A stretch of 64,000 bases of DNA from Meloidogyne chitwoodi (taxonomy: Eukaryota > Nematoda > Chromadorea > Rhabditida > Meloidogynidae). Location: positions 310,001-374,000 of the forward strand of contig JACZZP010000013.1 of NCBI GenBank assembly GCA_015183035.1, in the 5' to 3' direction. Below, piece after piece: positions 22,972 through 34,615 of this stretch. A model generated the notes under the pieces. That model did not search any database and had not been told where the DNA came from. It saw nothing but the letters and a program-made list of their open reading frames with translations. A program made the position numbers and the translations under genes. Each line of letters starts with the position of its first letter. Position 1 is the stretch's first letter.

Positions 22972-24962
22972 TTATTCATCATCCTCTTTTTGTTGAGATA
23001 ATTTAAAAGAACGTCTAGAAATTCCAAAAAACTGGCTTGGAGTAATTTGGGTTTTTGAGGTAAAACGCCAACCAATATGAGTACCACATTCACTACAACA
23101 CATTATTGTCCATTCATATCTTTTTTTTTAAATTAAAAAATATTGTTTAAAATAAACCCTGAAAACCAGCAAAATTCTGAAGAAGTTTCTCCTTGAAAAT
23201 CCACATTTTTAATTATTCCAACAGTAAAAAGATCGTGAATAAAACCTCCCTGATTTACAAAATGTGCAGAATTTGCTTCAACAGAAAGGTTTATAATATC
23301 ATTTGTTGTACATTTAATATCAAGACATGAAATACAGACAATTTGTGTCATCTAAAAATTAATTTTTTTAATAAAAATTAAAAAATGTGGGGAGATCCAG
23401 TGATTCTTTACGTTATTTAATTTTAAAGAGTAACTTATTGTTTCTTTTTGAAAAATTAATTAATTATAAACATCTAAAAAAACATTTTTTTCGTCAAAAA
23501 ATATTTTTTTCTGCAAAACAAAATTGTTTTCCAACAGTGGGGTTCGAACCCTCATCCTGAGGTTTAATAAACTAGGCGTTTTCCAACTACACCAAACTAA
23601 CTAGTTTTAAAAAGTCCTTAAAAAAGTTGAAATAGTTTCTCAAAAATTAATAATAAACCTGTGTAATAATTTTCCATTCCATCCTTAACCTCCTATCGGT
23701 TGAATTTTCTGCTAAAAGAAGCAATTTTGAATCCAAACTCATCGCTATATTTGAAGCAACCCAAAAACTGAAGATCGTAATTCCCTTAAAATTTTTTTAA
23801 ATTTTTTAAAAAATTAATTTTTAAAAAAACCTGTTCAATTATTAAATCAATTTGGCTTCTTTTAAACCTAAATAATGAAAAAAAGAGTAAAAAAAGTACA
23901 ATTAAATAATTAATTTTTACCAAATTGAAAGCCAATTAACCAATTTTTTTACATAATTTTGCTTTAAAATTAAATTTTAATAAAAATTTAATTTTATTAA
24001 AATTTACCGTTGAAGAATAGTTCAAAATATATGAGGTATGAGGACTCAACGAAGCAAAGAATTTAAATCTCTAAAAATTTTTGGGAAAAGAATTCTGGAA
24101 TTTTTTTAGATTTGGGGGGTTAAAATACGCCCAGAAATTAATTCCTTTCAAATTAAATAGAAAACCTCGTTCTCTGATAGCCTATTTATTGAACTTTCAG
24201 CAAATTTAATTATTTGGTTTGGCAAAATTTGCTCATCTAAAACCCGAACATTTACAGCATTACAAATAGTTATTGAAATATCTTCCATATAAATATTGTG
24301 TTGCATCAATGGAGAAAGTAAAAAACAACGTTGTCGTCCAACTATTTGTATTGTCATGTGATTATTTCTCTCTTCATCAATATTGGAAAATGCATTTTGA
24401 ATATAAAAAAATCAAAATTAGAAAAACACGAAAATATAACAACAAAAACTCAAAAAACCTGAAAAAGTGTTCCAGTAGAATGACAAGCAACTTTAGAAAA
24501 ATCTTCAGCATTGTGAAACAATGCATTCTCATTTTTAGTAAACAGTGCAAAATAAGAACGTTGCCGAACTGGATCACTCAAAAATTCGGTACTTGTTCTA
24601 GAATACACTTTAAGCGGCAATTTTTGTCCTGGGAGTAAACAAACTTCGCTTATAAGTAAAACTGAAATAAAAGAAATCTTTTATAAGAAACTTTGAAAAT
24701 CCCCCGATCTAACAAAACTTTTGAAAATCCCCGTTCGACAAAATATAATAAATACTGGGGTGTGACGAAAGTATCCCTAATTTCCCATATAAATTAATAA
24801 TAAACCTGGTACTTGTAATTCAGTATTTGGTTCTTCATAAAGAGATTCAACCAATAATTCTCCTTGTTGTAAATCTCCCAAATAAGGATGCAAAACTGGT
24901 AGACGACGATCAAAACTTATTGAAACTGCTTGCAAATTTGAAGAAATGTTGTCTTCTTCCAT
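22972..24962 (-). CDS. CRBN: Cereblon-like protein (LON domain + CULT domain)
   Basis: Substrate receptor of the CUL4-DDB1 ubiquitin ligase. From ATG at 24962 an N-terminal LON-like region reads RLPVLHPYLGDLQQGELLVE, LLPGQKLPLKVYS and GRQRCFLLSPLMQH. The CULT domain (about 23350-22980) reads VCISCLDIKCTT, HFVNQGGFIHDLFTVG, FCWFSGYEWTIM, CCSECGTHIGWRF and PSQFFGISRRSF. Zinc ligands CISC and CSEC are present, as are the three tryptophans that form the ligand cage in animal cereblon (FCW, YEW, IGW). The C-terminus is acidic. One intron carries an antisense tRNA-like element. The middle (23600-24150) has several very short exons whose borders are approximate. Confidence 0.88.
23526..23602 (-). 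repeat. tRNA-like element
   Basis: Minus-strand TTTGGTGTAGTTGGAAAACG and GGGTTCGAACCCC, tail CACTGTTGGAAAAC. Within an intron of the cereblon gene, same strand as the gene. Confidence 0.65.
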
Positions 24963-26103
24963 TTGAGGAAGAAAATATTTAATTTAAAATAAAATTGCTA
25001 AAAAAAGTTTAGAAAATCAGAATTTTAATCAGAAAATTCTGATTTTTAAAGTGAAATTGTATTCGCGAGATGACAGAAGTTACAACACGTTGATCTCAAA
25101 ATTAAGTTTCTCTTATTTTTTAATTATTTAGCTGATTCTTACCGCTGCTTAACTTACTAGATTTACAATGAACTAATTAAATTTCCGCTAAACAGACATA
25201 ATGCCAAACGTTGACATTATGTCTTTTAGCAACATTTTCTTCTCTCTTTTTTATCACTCACAATTTTTCAATAAATGGTGCACCATTTTGTTTTTAATTG
25301 ATTTTTTGTTTACTTTTTGTTTATTTTTGTTTGTTTGCTGTTTGTTTTTTTATTCGTGTTTTGTTATTTTGTTTTCCCCCTTTATTCTCTCTTTCCCCTC
25401 AAAAGCGCGCAGCGAAAAAATTAAAAAAAACTTTGAATTTTAATCTTTTAAAAAATCAAATTTAACATTTATTTTTTTTACAGTTAAAATCGAGGTCCCT
25501 CAACGTTTGGTATTCATTTGTTTATTTTATTTTTCTTTTTCTATCTTTTGCATTTTAGGCTGAAGTGTTGTTTTGGACTGGTGAATCTTTGGCACCTTAC
25601 TTGAATTGTTCAAAACTTGACTTTTTCAGGACGTGATCTCATGTACGTGGAATGGTGGGCGCTCTCTGATGGGACGATGTAGTCTGGTTTTTTCCTTTTA
25701 TTTTTTTAAATTAATTATTTTATTTTTTTAAATTAATTTTTTAATTATTTTTAGTTTTTTTAAATTTTTTTCTTCGTCTGCTGCTGATGGTGGCCCTTCT
25801 CTGTTGGTTTCACCATTTGGTATCGATTCGTTTATTTTCTTTTTATTTTTTGTTGTTTAGTTGCTAATTTGTTCATCACTGATCCGGACTGGTGAATCTT
25901 TAGCCCTTTATTTTGAGATGATAAATTTGAGTTTTCCAGGAGTGCTCTTCATGGACATGGAATGTTGGATTGCTCTCTGATGGGACGATGTCGTCTGGTT
26001 TTTTTCTATTTATTTTTTTAATTTTTTAAAAATTTTTATAAATTAATTTTTTAATTCTTTTTTTTTTTAATTTTTTTACTCTTCTTCTGGTGGAGGCTCT
26101 TTT
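24963..26103. repeat. Non-coding region with diverged tandem duplication
   Basis: Two copies of a block of roughly 300 bp, about 25500-25740 and 25800-26030, share GGACTGGTGAATCTTT, then a TTTTTCAGG or TTTTCCAGG, TCTCTGATGGGACGATGT and CTGGTTTTTT. A third, partial unit seems to begin near 26080 and is interrupted by the Merlin-like element. Splice-like TTTTAG sites recur in each unit, so it may derive from duplicated exons, but no long open frame survives. 24963-25490 should hold the cereblon promoter; nothing else is recognised there. Confidence 0.5.
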
Positions 26104-26707
26104 GGCACTTGTCAAGATGGTATGGTTTTTTTTGCGGACTTTTTTTGCGGACAAATTATTATCATATTTTATCCACACATATATTTTTCGTTATTTACAA
26201 TTTGTGATATCAAATTAAAAAAAAATCATCTCCTCCAAAATAATCGGCAAAATTTACCTGTATCACTTGCTTGAAAGTTAGCTTAAAACCATTGAATAAA
26301 GTGCCAACCAAAGCCCCTTTTGTTTTTCTACATGTTGTTTTTTACATCGCCAAAGCCCATATCCCCTTATCTTCTCTTTACGCATTTCTGAACCACAAAC
26401 AAATGTTCTTGTTTTGTGAAGCATACGTAAATCAGTAAGCCATTGTTGAAATTCATCCTCTGGTAAGCTGATTTTTTTGCATAATTGTAATAAAGTAAAA
26501 TTTTTAAGAGATTGAATCATTTTATAGAATAATTGATTAAAAAATGTAAATGACTAGGTCGGAAACATTTACACATATTTATTAGTCCATGTAGACCTTT
26601 ACTTGCCTTGAGGTAAAAATCAAATAACATATGTGTGGATAAAATATGATAATAATTTGTCCGCAAAAAAAGTCCGCAAAAAAAACCATACCATCTTGAC
26701 AAGTGCC
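26104..26707 (-). mobile_element. Merlin-like DNA transposon, non-autonomous 604-bp copy
   Basis: Perfect 79-bp terminal inverted repeats begin GGCACTTGTCAAGATGG and end in its complement. An 8-bp direct repeat GCTCTTTT flanks both sides (26096-26103 and 26708-26715), the target-site length of Merlin/IS1016-type elements. Inside, a minus-strand open frame (26278-26520) reads LCKKISLPEDEFQQWL, LRMLHKTRTFVCGSEMRK and GYGLWRCKK, resembling the N-terminal zinc-ribbon region of ISXO2-like transposases. The catalytic DDE part is absent, so it is an internally deleted derivative. Perfect TIRs and an intact target duplication suggest recent movement. Superfamily is inferred from the 8-bp duplication and the N-terminal motif. 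Confidence 0.8.
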
Positions 26708-27284
26708 GCTCTTTTTAGTGGTGCTGTTGTTGGCTCTTCTTCATCTGGACTTGTAAGTTTAAATGTTTTTTACAAAAATGCATGGCAAAAATTGCGATCG
26801 CAACTCCCCGTTCCTATCCTTTTATTTCGTTTTTTTCATTTGTTTGATTTTTTGTTTATATTTCAAACTTTTTAGCTTTTAGACAGATTTGATTGGAATG
26901 GATGGAACACAAAATTCAATGGATACAATAGGTTATATTTTGGGGATTTATTTACTAAAAAAGGTTTGAAAGAGCCAATTCTATGTAATGTATCAGGCTC
27001 GTTTTTCTAAAAGTGACGCCATAAATTTAAAAATTTAAATTTTGGCGTTCTGTTTTAATTAAAAATTCTCTTCACTATTTCGCATGTTAGTGAATGATAG
27101 TAAAATTTCGTTACACTATTTCGTGTGTAAGAGAAAAAGATTAACTTTCTATTTACTATTTCACATGTTAGAGAAATAAAGTATTCTTTTTCAAATTTTG
27201 AAGAGTATTTACCTATTAATCCTGGGAATGTTAATTTAATTTTTAAGCTTTGTTTTAATTTCTTAATTTTTAGAATAAAAAAAC
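26708..27284. other. Intergenic region upstream of the ING-type gene
   Basis: Holds the rest of the interrupted duplication unit to about 26940, then three imperfect copies (near 27070, 27114 and 27160) of a motif like CACTATTTCGTGTGTAAGAG. A TTTTTAG at about 27268-27274 before the next ATG may be a spliced-leader acceptor. No gene recognised. Confidence 0.4.
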
Positions 27285-29078
27285 ATGGCCTCAGATTTGT
27301 ATGAAAAATGTCTAAAAAATGCTCGTCCAGTTCAACAAAAGATGGATTCTAATATGATGTCAATTAGACATTTGGATATTAAATACAAACTTAAAGAGCA
27401 AGAAGCAAAACAAAAAATAATGAATTTGGTTACTTGTTGGAAAAAGCTGAATCGTCAAGAACAACGTCGAAAATATGAAGAAATTGAAGAATGCTTTACA
27501 CAGTAAGAGATTTTATTTTTCGAAAAATATTTTTACTTGGAAGGTATACAAGGTTTTTGTGAGGAATTTATTGTTAATATGATACATTCTTTAACTCTGT
27601 TTAATCACTCCCTTTGTTTTTATTATGTCTGGTAGAGATATTCAAAAATCCTTGGATCTGGATTCTTGGTTTAATTGGGCAGGGCTTAGGGCCTGTACTC
27701 CAGGAAAAAATCACGAATGTTTACAAATGTTTGTATATGAATTCTAGGTAAAGAAAACCTTTGGCTCAAATGAAACTCAATATTAAATAATTAAAAAAAT
27801 TTCAGAGCCAAAAATTTCTGTGACAAAAAAATTTCAATTGCCTCTGAAACTTACGAATTGGTCGACGGTTTTATTCAAAAATTGGATTCTGATACATCCA
27901 AGTTTAATGTACTTTTAACACAAAAACAGATGCAACAAGCTAATGAATTGGAAGAGAAAGGGAAAAAACAAACTCCGTCAACATCACGAAATGTCGCTAA
28001 AAACGGTTTTTCTTTTTTATTTTAAAGATTTTGGGTTTGGTAAAAATTGTTTTTGTTTTTCTAAAAAATTGGTATAACCTTCGTATTGATTAAAAATGCA
28101 TTTTTGAAGGAACAAAAATTGTTTTTCATCAGTGGGGTTCGAACCTTCGACCTACTGATAAAAGGCGAAGGTTCCCCGACTACACAAAAATACCACATAA
28201 TTTTATTTTAAATAAATGATTATATTTCTATATTTTTTCAAAGAAAATATTCAACAATCATCAAAAAAGACTGGGAGACGCTCAACTCCTCTCTCACCTT
28301 CAACTGTTTCAAGAAAAGGAAAAAGCGGCAGTTCTGCCCCAAGAAAACGCAAACGTTTGGATACATCAGGTTTATTTTTTAATACAAAATTAATTAATAT
28401 TATAATTTGTTTAAGTTATTGAGGATATTTCTGAGCCAGCTTTAGCCGTAACTGGATGTTTAAATCCTCTTATTGTGCCTGGACATGGTGATATGCCTGT
28501 TGATCCGAATGAACCTAGATATTGTGTTTGTCAACAAGTATATATTTTTTATTTTTTTATTTATTAAATAGCGATTTTGAGAATCCCAAAACTGAGAATA
28601 AGTATTTGAACTTTAAGATAACCTAAAAACAATAAAAATAATCGGCCCTGACATTAAAAAAAGGACAGGAAAATGTGAGTAGGCTCTCGTACCTGACTTT
28701 TTTTTTGAGAATTCCTAGACCGATAAATGGGCTAGAACTGACAAATGAATGAGGATTTGGAACATTACAAGTACTTGAATCTCAAGTTTTCCTCTAAAAC
28801 TTTTTAAAATACTTGAAAAATTAAATAGCTTTTTTACCAATTTTTATTTTTTAAAGGTTTCTTTTGGAAATATGGTCTGTTGTGATAACAAAAATTGTTT
28901 AATTGAATGGTTCCATTTTCCATGTGTTGGCATAACTTCATCACCAAAAGGAAAATGGTTTTGTCCACAATGTAGAGATGTTAAAGATTCAACTAAATTA
29001 TTAAAACGTGAAAAAGATGGCAATAATTCAACTAATATTAAAAATTCTGGAAAAAGAATTGCTGAAGAAAAGAAATAG
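27285..29078 (+). CDS. ing-3: ING-family PHD-finger protein, ING3-like
   Basis: Chromatin reader: ING proteins bind H3K4me3 through a C-terminal PHD finger and bridge to histone acetyltransferase or deacetylase complexes. ATG 27285 opens an ING coiled-coil with [20 protein letters not shown], joining in frame over 27504/27806 to [20 protein letters not shown] and [16 protein letters not shown] basic Ser-rich linker ([26 protein letters not shown]) follows. The PHD finger starts [12 protein letters not shown] and continues [26 protein letters not shown] and GKWFCPQC, giving the complete C4HC3 set. The tail is lysine-rich. ING3 versus other ING is a judgement from the NuA4-type linker and length. 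One intron holds an antisense tRNA-like element. Confidence 0.88.
28121..28190 (-). repeat. tRNA-like element
   Basis: Minus-strand TGTGTAGTCGGGGAACC and AGGTTCGAACCCC, tail CACTGATGAAAAAC. Intron of the ING gene, antisense. Confidence 0.6.
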
Positions 29079-29267
29079 AGAAAAATTTTTCCCTTCTGGT
29101 TTGACGCGATTAGTCGACCGCGAATGGTTGGACTTTTCCTACTATTTTTCGTTCTCTCTCTGTCTATTTTTTGTTTGTTTTGTTTTCTACACTATTTCTT
29201 CACGGCGGATTTTCCGGGACATTTGCCTCTGAAAAATAGAGTGGTTAAAAATGAAAGACAGCAGGCA

Positions 29268-32135
29268 CACGGCGGATTTTCCGGGACATTAGTGAAACTC
29301 TTACTGTCTAGCAAAGAGAAAAAATGCGATGAATTTTTCTCATCATTCTCTCTCATTTTTTACTCTTTTTCTTTTTCCCGCTCTCTTAATTTCCACGCTC
29401 TTTCCATTCAAAATCCGATGTAATCGACTTTGAAAGCCCATATCTCGACTAATTATCTCAACTTTAGAAAAATTATCTCCAATATTGTAGAGAAGGCTTT
29501 AATTAATATTTTGGTCAAAAAATTAGAACCGAATCAACTCAAAATAAAATTTGGCAACTCAAAAACTTTTTTATTGTTCCAAAATAAGAGAAAATGCCCC
29601 AAACGCGTAGAAATCAGCGATGTTATCGAGCAATGGGAAAGAAAAGTAGTCAAGAAAAAAGTAGCAGAAAAAAAGCTGCTGTTAAAAAAGCAGAAAACGC
29701 AGTTCAAACAAGAGAAAGTAATCGTAAAACTCAAGGTTTTTTATTTTTAAAATTTTAATTTTTTATTTTAATTAGCCCAATCTGGATCCACTGAACTTTT
29801 CCCCCAATCAAACACTAAAGAAGCAGAAACACAAACAATTGTAAATGCAAAATCAGTGGGCACTCAGACAAAAGTGAGGGGGAAAAATGTTGCCATTCAA
29901 ACTATTGAGAAAACAACTCTGAAGCAAGTAAAATCGGTGGGCACTCAGACAATCTCAAATAATCGAAGCAAAGCAACACAAACTTATCCTTTTTTTCAAA
30001 ATGATGCATCCACTCAGACTAGTGATAATTGTAAGATAAATATATTATTTTTAATAAAATGAAATTAAGCTAAAAATACAGAGAAGAGACAATTACAGGC
30101 ACTAGAAAATTTATCACCAAGGCATGTCAATAGGATTACAAAAAAAATGGGGAAGGAAATAAGATCGAGTCGATCAAGTATAACCATTTAAATTATTTTT
30201 ATTTTAAATTTAAGCTACTCCGGAGGGCCTAGCTTCAAGCCAGTTTATGAGACGACTAGAAAAAAATATATCTCCTACAGCTTGGCGAATTTCACCCGAA
30301 AAGGATTTGGCAGCAATATTAGCATCGGGTCTTACTTTTAAACAACGCTATAAACTCAAAAACTTTTTTCGCATGATTGGATTTGATACTTTTGCATCAA
30401 CACCTAAAATAAGTGAATTAAAAAAAGAATGGACAAATATTGGCCGCTGGGAGTGGAACAACGATGCTTATATTTGTTTAAACGTGGAAGAAGTTCTGTC
30501 GACAAGATTAAGTACTTTATCTAAATTCGGTTTTTTTAACATTTTTCTAGGTAATTTTCATTTTTTAGGTCACCTGAAAATGCATGAAAAATTCGCTGGA
30601 AATATTATTTTAACTATTATGGGTGATAAAGGTGGAAAAGAATGGCCTGCAAAATCAACTAAATTTACTGTTGCTATTGGTAATATGGATAAACCTAATA
30701 GCCCCTTTAACAACACTTTACTGGCTATATATAACGGTGATGATAATAGAGAAAATTTGAGCACAAAACTCGGTTCAGTTTTACTTCAATTGGAGGCCAT
30801 GCAAAATATTTCTTTTAATAATAATGGAAAAGAAGTAACATTTGATATTAAATGGTTGGATTATATCTAATTAAAATTTTACCTTTAAAGTTTAGGTTTA
30901 TATGCTCTGATCTTAAATTTATTAGCGCTTTTTATTCACATCGTGGGGCGACGTCAAATAACCCGTGTACTAAATGTTCAATTCCAAAGGAACAACTTGG
31001 ACCTTTTTGTGGTGAGACAAGAACACTAGAAGGATTATTTTACGATGCAGAAAAAAATATCAATTCCATCTTTGGCCGTCCACTACTCTCAATACCTCCG
31101 GCGCAAATAATTCCCCCTAGTTTTCATTTACTTCAGGGAATTTCTCAACGTGTAATTGATGCTTTTAATGATTATTGTGTTCATAGCGGCAGATCAATTC
31201 AACAAATATTGATTGAAGCACATGCAAAAATGGATCCACGAAAAAAAACATTTACTGGTTTTTAATTAAAAAATTTCTCATTATAAATTTACAGGTGCCG
31301 CATTGTACCGTCTTATTACTGGTCCTTCGAAGGAGAAGCTCAAACAAATTTTACCTTCTACACAATCTTCTACTATTCTCAAACGAATGCTCGATACACT
31401 AAGTCAAATATATGGATTTGCGAATGCTTCGTTCCTTGATAAAAACAACATTTGTAGTTTTAAGAAAGCAACAACAACATTATACAATGACATTCAGGTT
31501 TATCTTAAACATGACTATTTCTTTATTTCAAAAACTTAAGGAACTTCGCGGCCGATTTGAAACACTTAATTTTAGAGGAAATCTTGCTGGGGGTAATTTA
31601 AAAATTTTCAAGCCAACTCCGAAACTTCACATGCTTTGTGCTCATGCAGTTGAATTTGCAGAAGAAAATGGTTGGTGGAGTTGGATTTCAGAGCAAGGAA
31701 TGGAACACTTACATGCATTGTTTAATCGTCTTGTAAGTCTAAATTTGTCTAAATGAGTCATCAAGTTTAGGCCATTCAATATTGCAACACTGGAGACAAA
31801 AACAAGACAGCAGAAAAATTAGCTAAACACCAGGCACTCTTTAATGCTCTTAACGATAGAGGAATAATGAAACAAATTTATTGAGAATTATTTTCTTTAT
31901 TTTAAATCCAATTTTATTTTTTTTTGTTGATTTAACAATTAATAATTAATAAAAATCCAATCTTTCATTAAAAATTCCCTTAAAATACTCAAAAAGTCAC
32001 TTCAGTGCAGTAATTATTTTGTTGAGTGCCTTTCGCACTCAAACGTCGTAATTAAAAAGGAACGGCTTACTGCCTGCTGTCTTTCATTTTTAACCACTAT
32101 TTTTCAGAGGCAAATGTCCCGGAAAATCCGCCGTG
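29268..32135 (+). mobile_element. RAG1/Transib-like DNA transposon copy E1, full length
   Basis: A 2,868-bp element with 23-bp perfect terminal inverted repeats starting CACGGCGGATTTTCCGGG, flanked by the 5-bp direct repeat AGGCA (29263-29267 and 32136-32140). It inserted into the 3' part of E2 in opposite orientation, which makes the whole locus a near-perfect inverted repeat with arms of about 2.8 kb and a 57-bp non-paired centre. It encodes one spliced transposase (29594-31884) whose frame stays open. CAC-starting termini, 5-bp target duplications and a RAG1-type catalytic core place it in the RAG1/Transib/CMC clan. Transib fits the 5-bp duplication best; exact superfamily is not proven. 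Confidence 0.88.
29594..31884 (+). CDS. RAG1/Transib-like transposase of E1
   Basis: Exons 29594-29735, 29776-30030, 30070-30177, 30215-about 30855, about 30894-31257 and later ones splice in frame to TGA at 31882-31884. The N-terminus is basic, then disordered with repeated TQT motifs (EAETQT, SVGTQTK, SVGTQTI, KATQT, ASTQT). The core holds candidate first Asp in TIMGDKGGKEW, and KPNSPFNNTLLAIYNGDDN, which parallels a RAG1 core stretch. The second Asp candidate is in FICSDLKFISAF. The zinc pair CTKC is followed later by KLHMLCAH (H-x4-H), as in RAG1. The catalytic Glu candidate is in SEQGMEHLHALFNRL. The protein (about 600 residues) should cut and paste E1 and related copies. Confidence 0.8.
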
Positions 32136-32325
32136 AGGCAGTAAGCCGTTCCTTTTTAATTACGACGTTTGAGTGCGAAAGGCACTCAACAAAATAATTA
32201 CTGCACTGAAGTGACTTTTTGAGTATTTTAAGGGAATTTTTAATGAAAGATTGGATTTTTATTAATTATTAATTGTTAAATCAACAAAAAAAATAAAATT
32301 GGATTTAAAATAAAGAAAATAATTC

Positions 32326-34615
32326 TCAATAAATTTGTTTCATTATTCCTCTATCGTTAAGAGCATTAAAGAGTGCCTGGTGTTTAGCTAATTTTTCTGC
32401 TGTCTTGTTTTTGTCTCCAGTGTTGCAATATTGAATGGCCTAAACTTGATGACTCATTTAGACAAATTTAGACTTACAAGACGATTAAACAATGCATGTA
32501 AGTGTTCCATTCCTTGCTCTGAAATCCAACTCCACCAACCATTTTCTTCTGCAAATTCAACTGCATGAGCACAAAGCATGTGAAGTTTCGGAGTTGGCTT
32601 GAAAATTTTTAAATTACCCCCAGCAAGATTTCCTCTAAAATTAAGTGTTTCAAATCGGCCGCGAAGTTCCTTAACTTTTTGAAATAAAGAAATAGTCATG
32701 TTTAAGATAAACCTGAATGTCATTGTATAATGTTGTTGTTGCTTTCTTAAAACTACAAATGTTGTTTTTATCAAGGAACGAAGCATTCGCAAATCCATAT
32801 ATTTGACTTAGTGTATCGAGCATTCGTTTGAGAATAGTAGAAGATTGTGTAGAAGGTAAAATTTGTTTGAGCTTCTCCTTCGAAGGACCAGTAATAAGAC
32901 GGTACAATGCGGCACCTGTAAATTTATAATGAGAAATTTTTTAATTAAAAACCAGTAAATGTTTTTTTTCGTGGATCCATTTTTGCATGTGCTTCAATCA
33001 ATATTTGTTGAATTGATCTGCCGCTATGAACACAATAATCATTAAAAGCATCAATTACACGTTGAGAAATTCCCTGAAGTAAATGAAAACTAGGGGGAAT
33101 TATTTGCGCCGGAGGTATTGAGAGTAGTGGACGGCCAAAGATGGAATTGATATTTTTTTCTGCATCGTAAAATAATCCTTCTAGTGTTCTTGTCTCACCA
33201 CAAAAAGGTCCAAGTTGTTCCTTTGGAATTGAACATTTAGTACACGGGTTATTTGACGTCGCCCCACGATGTGAATAAAAAGCGCTAATAAATTTAAGAT
33301 CAGAGCATATAAACCTAAACTTTAAAGGTAAAATTTTAATTAGATATAATCCAACCATTTAATATCAAATGTTACTTCTTTTCCATTATTATTAAAAGAA
33401 ATATTTTGCATGGCCTCCAATTGAAGTAAAACTGAACCGAGTTTTGTGCTCAAATTTTCTCTATTATCATCACCGTTATATATAGCCAGTAAAGTGTTGT
33501 TAAAGGGGCTATTAGGTTTATCCATATTACCAATAGCAACAGTAAATTTAGTTGATTTTGCAGGCCATTCTTTTCCACCTTTATCACCCATAATAGTTAA
33601 AATAATATTTCCAGCGAATTTTTCATGCATTTTCAGGTGACCTAAAAAATGAAAATTACCTAGAAAAATGTTAAAAAAACCGAATTTAGATAAAGTACTT
33701 AATCTTGTCGACAGAACTTCTTCCACGTTTAAACAAATATAAGCATCGTTGTTCCACTCCCAGCGGCCAATATTTGTCCATTCTTTTTTAATTCACTTAT
33801 TTTAGGTGTTGATGCAAAAGTATCAAATCCAATCATGCGAAAAAAGTTTTTGAGTTTATAGCGTTGTTTAAAAGTAAGACCCGATGCTAATATTGCTGCC
33901 AAATCCTTTTCGGGTGAAATTCGCCAAGCTGTAGGAGATATATTTTTTTCTAGTCGTCTCATAAACTGGCTTGAAGCTAGGCCCTCCGGAGTAGCTTAAA
34001 TTTAAAATAAAAATAATTTAAATGGTTATACTTGATCGACTCGATCTTATTTCCTTCCCCATTTTTTTTGTAATCCTATTGACATGCCTTGGTGATAAAT
34101 TTTCTAGTGCCTGTAATTGTCTCTTCTCTGTATTTTTAGCTTAATTTCATTTTATTAAAAATAATATATTTATCTTACAATTATCACTAGTCTGAGTGGA
34201 TGCATCATTTTGAAAAAAAGGATAAGTTTGTGTTGCTTTGCTTCGATTATTTGAGATTGTCTGAGTGCCCACCGATTTTACTTGCTTCAGAGTTGTTTTC
34301 TCAATAGTTTGAATGGCAACATTTTTCCCCCTCACTTTTGTCTGAGTGCCCACTGATTTTGCATTTACAATTGTTTGTGTTTCTGCTTCTTTAATGTTTG
34401 ATTGGGGGAAAAGTTCAGTGGATCCAGATTGGGCTAATTAAAATAAAAAATTAAAATTTTAAAAATAAAAAACCTTGAGTTTTACGATTACTTTCTCTTG
34501 TTTGAACTGCGTTTTCTGCTTTTTTAACAGCAGCTTTTTTTCTGCTACTTTTTTCTTGACTACTTTTCTTTCCCATTGCTCGATAACATCGCTGATTTCT
34601 ACGCGTTTGGGGCAT
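32326..34615 (-). pseudogene. Transposase gene of E2, frameshifted
   Basis: Minus-strand duplicate of the E1 transposase, nearly identical base for base. A single A is lost in the A-run after SELKK (T-run at 33783-33788), so the frame leaves the conserved sequence just after the residues ISELKK. One further substitution near 32675 (AAACTT versus AAAGTT) is in a probable intron. All catalytic and zinc motifs are still encoded downstream in the original frame. The lesion must be young because there is almost no other divergence. Confidence 0.82.

Noticed and set aside
26278..26702. Two minus-strand open frames as an independent gene
   Set aside because: Both lie inside the Merlin-like element between its perfect inverted repeats; one overlaps the right terminal repeat.
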